Positions 13,628 through 17,154 of a stretch of 17,154 bases of DNA are shown here, in pieces (the first letter of the stretch is position 1; every line of letters begins with the position of its first letter). The stretch covers positions 1 to 17,154 of the forward strand of contig JBBSEF010000062.1 of NCBI GenBank assembly GCA_038240015.1, given 5' to 3'. The stretch comes from CAHJXF01 sp038240015. Its GTDB lineage: Bacteria; Pseudomonadota; Gammaproteobacteria; Burkholderiales; Burkholderiaceae_D. A model generated the notes under the pieces. It ran no database searches. It saw only the letters and a program-made list of their open reading frames with translations, and had not been told where the DNA came from. Position numbers and translations under genes: made by a program.

Positions 13628-14443
13628 TCACATCCGAAAGTGCTCACCAAGATACACGCGCCGGACGCTTTCATCGCCGACGATTTCTTCAGGCTTGCCG
13701 GCAGCGAGGACCGACCCCGCGTTGATGATGTAGGCGTGATCGCAAATGCCGAGCGTTTCGCGAACGTTGTGATCGGTGATCAGAACGCCGATGTCGCGAG
13801 ACTTGAGAAAGCGCACGATGCGCTGGATCTCGATCACCGCGATTGGGTCGATTCCCGCGAAGGGCTCGTCGAGCAGGATGAAGCGAGGCGACGTGGCGAG
13901 CGCACGCGCGATCTCGACGCGGCGTCTTTCACCGCCCGACAGGGACAGGGCGCTGTTGGTTCGCAGATGCGTGATCTGCAAATCGGCAAGCAGCGCTTCG
14001 AGCCGCGCATCGATCGCGGACCTGGGCATGGCGCGCCCGTCGGCGTCGCGCTGCAGCTCGAGCACCGCGCGCACGTTGTCCTCCACGTCTAGCTGCCGGA
14101 ATACCGACGCCTCCTGCGGCAGATACGAAAGTCCCAGACGCGCGCGTCGATGGATCGGCAGCCGGGTCAGCGACGTGCCGTCGAGCGTGATCGAACCCGC
14201 GTCCGCGCCGACCAGGCCGAGCATCATGTAGAAGCAGGTGGTCTTGCCCGCGCCATTGGGCCCGAGCAGTCCGACCACTTCGCCGCTTCTGACCGTGAGC
14301 GAAACATCGTGAACGACAGTCCGCTTGCCATAGGTCTTTTGCAGATGCGCCGCCTCGAGCGTCGATATCGATGCGCCCGCGCGCGGGTATGCCGGGGCAA
14401 CTGCGGCGGCGTCCGGCAGCGAGGTCTGGACGGTATCCATCAT
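13628..14443 (-). CDS. lptB: LPS export ABC transporter ATPase LptB
   Basis: A 271-residue ABC ATPase that, with LptF/LptG and LptC, extracts lipopolysaccharide from the inner membrane and pushes it along the Lpt bridge. All nucleotide-binding motifs are present: Walker A GPNGAGKTT (61-69), Q-loop Gln110, signature LSGGE (168-172), Walker B FILLDEPF with Asp192/Glu193, and the H-loop His225 in TDHN. The N-terminus is about 25 residues longer than E. coli LptB, a flexible Ala/Pro-rich leader. The ATG at 14443 overlaps the lptA stop as ATGA, a classic translational-coupling arrangement; the next codon is also ATG. LptF/LptG genes are not in the window. Confidence 0.97.
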   Translation of the reverse strand: MMDTVQTSLPDAAAVAPAYPRAGASISTLEAAHLQKTYGKRTVVHDVSLTVRSGEVVGLLGPNGAGKTTCFYMMLGLVGADAGSITLDGTSLTRLPIHRRARLGLSYLPQEASVFRQLDVEDNVRAVLELQRDADGRAMPRSAIDARLEALLADLQITHLRTNSALSLSGGERRRVEIARALATSPRFILLDEPFAGIDPIAVIEIQRIVRFLKSRDIGVLITDHNVRETLGICDHAYIINAGSVLAAGKPEEIVGDESVRRVYLGEHFRM

Positions 14444-15135
14444 GACGCCGGCTTCTTCTCGATCGCCGTCTGATTCTTCAGCTCGATCGATGCGGCAGGA
14501 TTTGCACTGGCCGGCACGCCATCGGAACCCGGCGAAGTGGACGTACCAGACGACGCGCCGGGTTTGATCTTCGGCTGAAGAATGACCCGCACCCGCGAGT
14601 CCTTGCCGCCGGCCGCGTTGTTCGACTGCGCGTTGTAAATCTCGGTGCGGCTGTTGTAGTCGATGCGGTCGCCGCGAATCTCGTCGGCGTCGCGGCCGGC
14701 GGTGAGGCGCTTGACCACGGCGCGACTGAAGAGCTTGACGGTATCGGACTTCTCGTCGTACTCGATGCGCTCGGCCTGGCCTTCGATGTATTCGTCCACG
14801 CCTTCGCGCTTCTGCTTGAAGTACGCGAGCTTGCCCGGCTGGGTCGAGATCGCCGTGCCGTAGCTGTAGCCCTCGGGGTCCTGGCGCGTGGTCAACTGGT
14901 CGGCGCGCAACGCGATCGTGCCTTTCGTCAGCACGACGTCACCTGTGTAAACCGAAGTTTGATTGAGATCGTCGCCACTGCTTTTGTCCGCGCTGATGAT
15001 GACCGGCTTGTCTTTATCGGCACGTTCGGCGAAAGCTTGCGGGGCAGACGCAAAAAACATTCCGGCTGACGCAAGAAATGCGATGCCGATCCTGGAGAGG
15101 CCGGAAGGCACGGCGGGTACTGACCGAATTTTCAT
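14440..15135 (-). CDS. lptA: Periplasmic LPS transport protein LptA
   Basis: A 231-residue periplasmic bridge protein that carries LPS from LptC to LptD through stacked beta-jellyroll units. The signal peptide runs to residue 36 (AQAFA|ERAD would also fit the AFA|ER rule). The OstA/LptA fold follows, with VIISADKSSGDDLNQTSVYTG, ALRADQLTTRQDPEG and a matching VRVILQPK end. After about residue 190 there is a 40-residue Ser/Gly/Pro/Ala-rich tail. Such tails are longer than in E. coli LptA (185 residues) and probably disordered. The ATG at 15135 is 5 bp after the lptC stop, and the stop overlaps lptB. Confidence 0.95.
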   Translation of the reverse strand: MKIRSVPAVPSGLSRIGIAFLASAGMFFASAPQAFAERADKDKPVIISADKSSGDDLNQTSVYTGDVVLTKGTIALRADQLTTRQDPEGYSYGTAISTQPGKLAYFKQKREGVDEYIEGQAERIEYDEKSDTVKLFSRAVVKRLTAGRDADEIRGDRIDYNSRTEIYNAQSNNAAGGKDSRVRVILQPKIKPGASSGTSTSPGSDGVPASANPAASIELKNQTAIEKKPAS

Positions 15136-15140
15136 GAGGA

Positions 15141-15791
15141 TTATCTGGAGGGCGCCGAACCGGGCGGCGAGGGGGACGGGGCCGCGGCCGCAGTGCTTCG
15201 GGTGTCGCGCGTAGCGCGGGGCTCGATCACCGCGTGGACACGACCGCTCTTGCCGCCATCGAGTTGCAGCTTGCGGAAACCGTTATCGTATTGCATCCCG
15301 TTGGCGGTGATGTGCGACCCGCCTTGCGTGACGGCGATCGCCTGGTCGGTCTTGAGTATTTCCTGTTCGGGCAAAGCGAGCATGTAAGGTCCCTTGGCAA
15401 TCAGCTCGGGCGCGCCTTTCCATGGCGCGCGCGTCATGACCACATTGCCGTAAAGCCGCACTTCTTCGCCTTCGCTGGTGGTCTTGCCGAGATCGGCGCG
15501 CACGCGCATTCCGGGCCGGTCGGCCTTGGTGCCGGCCAATCGGGGCGCGGTCAATTCGCCGCTATCGTCGTCGGCATAGTGAACGAGCTGCTTCGCGTCG
15601 ATCACGTATTGCGCGCGGCCCTTTTCATCCATGCGCGTCAACGTGATGTCGCTGGCGGTGTAGTCAACATCGTGACCGCGGACCTTCGGTGCGGCATCGG
15701 ACAGCCGGGCCTGCTCGGCAAGCCAGTACGAACCGACAGCCAACCCGCCGAGCAGCGCCACCGAAAGGACCAGCGTACCGCGCTCACGCAT
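15141..15791 (-). CDS. lptC: LPS export inner-membrane anchor LptC
   Basis: A 216-residue bitopic protein: one N-terminal membrane helix (about residues 6-25, LVLSVALLGGLAVGSYWLA) and a periplasmic jellyroll that receives LPS from LptB2FG and hands it to LptA. Family features include the VDYTASDITLTRMDEKGRAQYVI segment and the repeat-like HITANGMQYDNGFRKLQLDG. The C-terminal ~25 residues are Ala/Ser/Pro-rich and likely disordered. The ATG at 15791 overlaps the end of kdsC by 8 bp, so the two are translationally linked. The stop lies 5 bp before lptA. Confidence 0.95.
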   Translation of the reverse strand: MRERGTLVLSVALLGGLAVGSYWLAEQARLSDAAPKVRGHDVDYTASDITLTRMDEKGRAQYVIDAKQLVHYADDDSGELTAPRLAGTKADRPGMRVRADLGKTTSEGEEVRLYGNVVMTRAPWKGAPELIAKGPYMLALPEQEILKTDQAIAVTQGGSHITANGMQYDNGFRKLQLDGGKSGRVHAVIEPRATRDTRSTAAAAPSPSPPGSAPSR

Positions 15792-16332
15792 GGTGTAATC
15801 GATGGCGCGAGCGCGCAGCGATCAGCAGGTCGCAGACTTCGCGAACCGCACCTGCGCCGCCCTCGCGACGACTGACCCAATGCGCGAACTCGGCCACGCC
15901 GTCGGCTGCGTTGGGAACGGTCGCAGCAAACCCTACGCGCTGCATGACGGGAAGATCGATCTCATCGTCACCCATGTAGCCGCACACCTCGGCAGTCTTG
16001 CCGAGCGCGTGGCGCATCGTGTCGAACGCGGCGCCCTTGTCGACGATCCCTTGCGCGACATGCCTGATTCCGAGTTCGGCGCAGCGGCGCAAGGTGATCG
16101 GCGATTCGCGTCCCGACATCACAGCGATGACGATGCCCGCCGCCGACAAGGCCTTCAGTCCGGTCCCGTCCAGTACGTGGAAGGCCTTCAACGCTTCTCC
16201 GTTGACGCCGAAATAGAGCTTGCCATCCGTGAGCACGCCATCGACATCGAACACCATCAGTTCGATTTTTCCGACACGCTCGAGCACGTCCCTGGAGAGG
16301 CGGCGCAGCGACGAAGGGCGGGGAGCGTGCAT
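15784..16332 (-). CDS. kdsC: 3-deoxy-D-manno-octulosonate 8-phosphate phosphatase KdsC
   Basis: A 182-residue HAD-superfamily phosphatase that converts KDO-8-phosphate to KDO, the sugar linking lipid A to the core. Motif I is FDVDGVLTDG, with Asp29 as nucleophile and Asp31 as acid/base. Motif II is AVMSGRES, and motif III/IV is represented by Lys in DKGAAF and GDDEIDLPVM. No cap domain is present, as in the tetrameric KdsC type. The ATG at 16332 follows the kdsD stop by 9 bp, with GAGGAAG overlapping the kdsD stop as a likely ribosome-binding site. The 3' end overlaps lptC by 8 bp. Confidence 0.96.
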   Translation of the reverse strand: MHAPRPSSLRRLSRDVLERVGKIELMVFDVDGVLTDGKLYFGVNGEALKAFHVLDGTGLKALSAAGIVIAVMSGRESPITLRRCAELGIRHVAQGIVDKGAAFDTMRHALGKTAEVCGYMGDDEIDLPVMQRVGFAATVPNAADGVAEFAHWVSRREGGAGAVREVCDLLIAARSRHRLHHA

Positions 16333-16341
16333 CAGGCTTCC

Positions 16342-17154
16342 TCAGATCACTTTCGCATTGGTGAGGTCGTGAATGTGCAGCGCGCCGACGAGCTTGCGGT
16401 GTTCATCGACGACCAGAAGCTGATTGATACGACCGTCTTCCATCAGGTCGGCCGCTTCGGCCGCGAGGCGATCGGGTCCGATGAAGCGGGGCGAGCGATG
16501 CATCACATCGGCCACGCGCACATCTGAAAAATTTTGCGTCTTCTCGATCAGGCGTCGCAGGTCGCCGTCGGTGAAGATGCCGGCGACGCATCCGTCACGG
16601 TCCAGCACGGCCGTCATCGCCATGCCCTTCTTCGAGATTTCGAGGAGGGCGTTCGACAACGACGCGGCGATGTCCACGACCGGAATCGCGTCGCCGACAC
16701 GCATGATGTCGCGCACATGCGTCAGCAGACGACGACCGAGCGCGCCGCCCGGATGCGAGCGCGCGAAATCTTCCTTGCCGAAGCCGCGCGCTTCGAGCAG
16801 CGCCACAGCGAGCGCATCGCCCAATGCGAGCGCCGCGGTGGTGCTCGCGGTCGGCGCGAGATTCAAGGGACAGGCTTCCTGATCGACGTGCGCATCGAGA
16901 TGCACGTCGGCAAGCGACGCGAGCGTGGACCGCGGACTGCCGGTAATCGCAATCAGCTTCGCGCCTTGGCGCTTGAGGACAGGAACGATCGCGAGCAACT
17001 CATCGGTCTCGCCGGTATTGGAGAACGCCACGAAGCAGTCGGCCTCGGTCACCATGCCCAGATCGCCGTGGCTGGCTTCGGCCGCGTGCACGAAGAACGC
17101 GGGCGTTCCGGTCGATGCGAAGGTCGCAGCCGTCTTCCTTGCGATGTGACCGGA
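16342..17154 (-). CDS. kdsD: D-arabinose 5-phosphate isomerase KdsD (partial, N-terminus beyond the right edge)
   Basis: The C-terminal 270 residues are present. The enzyme interconverts ribulose 5-phosphate and arabinose 5-phosphate, the first step to KDO. The visible part begins in the SIS domain (SGHIARKTAATFASTGTPAF, then AEASHGDLGMV and FSNTGETDELL). It continues through the conserved SHPGGALGRRLLTHVRDIM and ends with a pair of CBS domains (residues starting near MRVGDAIPVV and VADVMHRSPRFI). The frame is open to the last base of the window, so the internal ATG at 17091 is not the start. It heads the kdsD-kdsC-lptCAB block. Paralogues with the same architecture (GutQ) exist, but the kdsC/lpt context supports KdsD. 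Confidence 0.96.
   Translation of the reverse strand, partial: SGHIARKTAATFASTGTPAFFVHAAEASHGDLGMVTEADCFVAFSNTGETDELLAIVPVLKRQGAKLIAITGSPRSTLASLADVHLDAHVDQEACPLNLAPTASTTAALALGDALAVALLEARGFGKEDFARSHPGGALGRRLLTHVRDIMRVGDAIPVVDIAASLSNALLEISKKGMAMTAVLDRDGCVAGIFTDGDLRRLIEKTQNFSDVRVADVMHRSPRFIGPDRLAAEAADLMEDGRINQLLVVDEHRKLVGALHIHDLTNAKVI

Noticed and set aside
1..17154. Mobile element, prophage, CRISPR or toxin-antitoxin system
   Set aside because: No transposase, integrase, spaced direct repeats, tRNA or att-like duplication, or small paired genes were seen; all genes share the same composition and the order is that of a conserved core region.

Overview
This 17.2 kb window looks like a core chromosomal segment of a GC-rich betaproteobacterium of the order Burkholderiales, most likely Burkholderiaceae (Burkholderia sensu lato or a close relative). 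That rests on gene order (kdsD-kdsC-lptC-lptA-lptB-rpoN-hpf-ptsN-hprK-rapZ, then mutY/mutM and lolB), on HPr kinase beside ptsN, and on the strong G/C third-position bias of all genes. It is inferred from gene content, not from a database match. I see no tRNA, rRNA, CRISPR array, insertion sequence, phage gene or compositional island, and no gene-free stretch longer than about 200 bases.

Left part (1-2536): a minus-strand pair encodes a periplasmic TPR-repeat protein and the outer-membrane lipoprotein receptor LolB, which runs off the left edge. A 140-bp divergent intergenic region separates the TPR gene from mutM.

Middle, plus strand (2537-6756): mutM (8-oxoguanine DNA glycosylase), a dynamin-like large GTPase, and mutY (A/G-mismatch adenine glycosylase). 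The GTPase and mutY overlap at their stop/start. MutM and MutY are the two glycosylases of the 'GO' system against oxidised guanine. A membrane-remodelling type GTPase between them is the most intriguing arrangement in the window.

Right part, minus strand (17154 down to 6764): a long co-directional series. First come KDO synthesis and LPS transport (kdsD, kdsC, lptC, lptA, lptB, with overlaps or gaps of 10 bp or less). Next are sigma-54 (rpoN), the ribosome hibernation factor hpf, and the nitrogen-PTS components ptsN and hprK. A small secreted PsiF-repeat protein with its own terminator follows, then rapZ, a free-standing LON substrate-binding-domain protein, and a DUF2332 protein with a methyltransferase-like glycine motif. 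This strand meets mutY tail to tail with only 7 bp between the stops.

The block as a whole combines outer-membrane/LPS biogenesis, phosphorylation-based carbon/nitrogen and envelope regulation, and oxidative DNA repair. The main accessory or poorly understood items are the dynamin-like GTPase, the DUF2332 protein, the LON-domain protein, the psiF insertion, and several short in-phase tandem repeats near gene starts (mutY, rapZ, the DUF2332 gene). I find no convincing evidence of a wholly new multi-gene system. The mutM-GTPase-mutY unit is the best candidate for undescribed biology.
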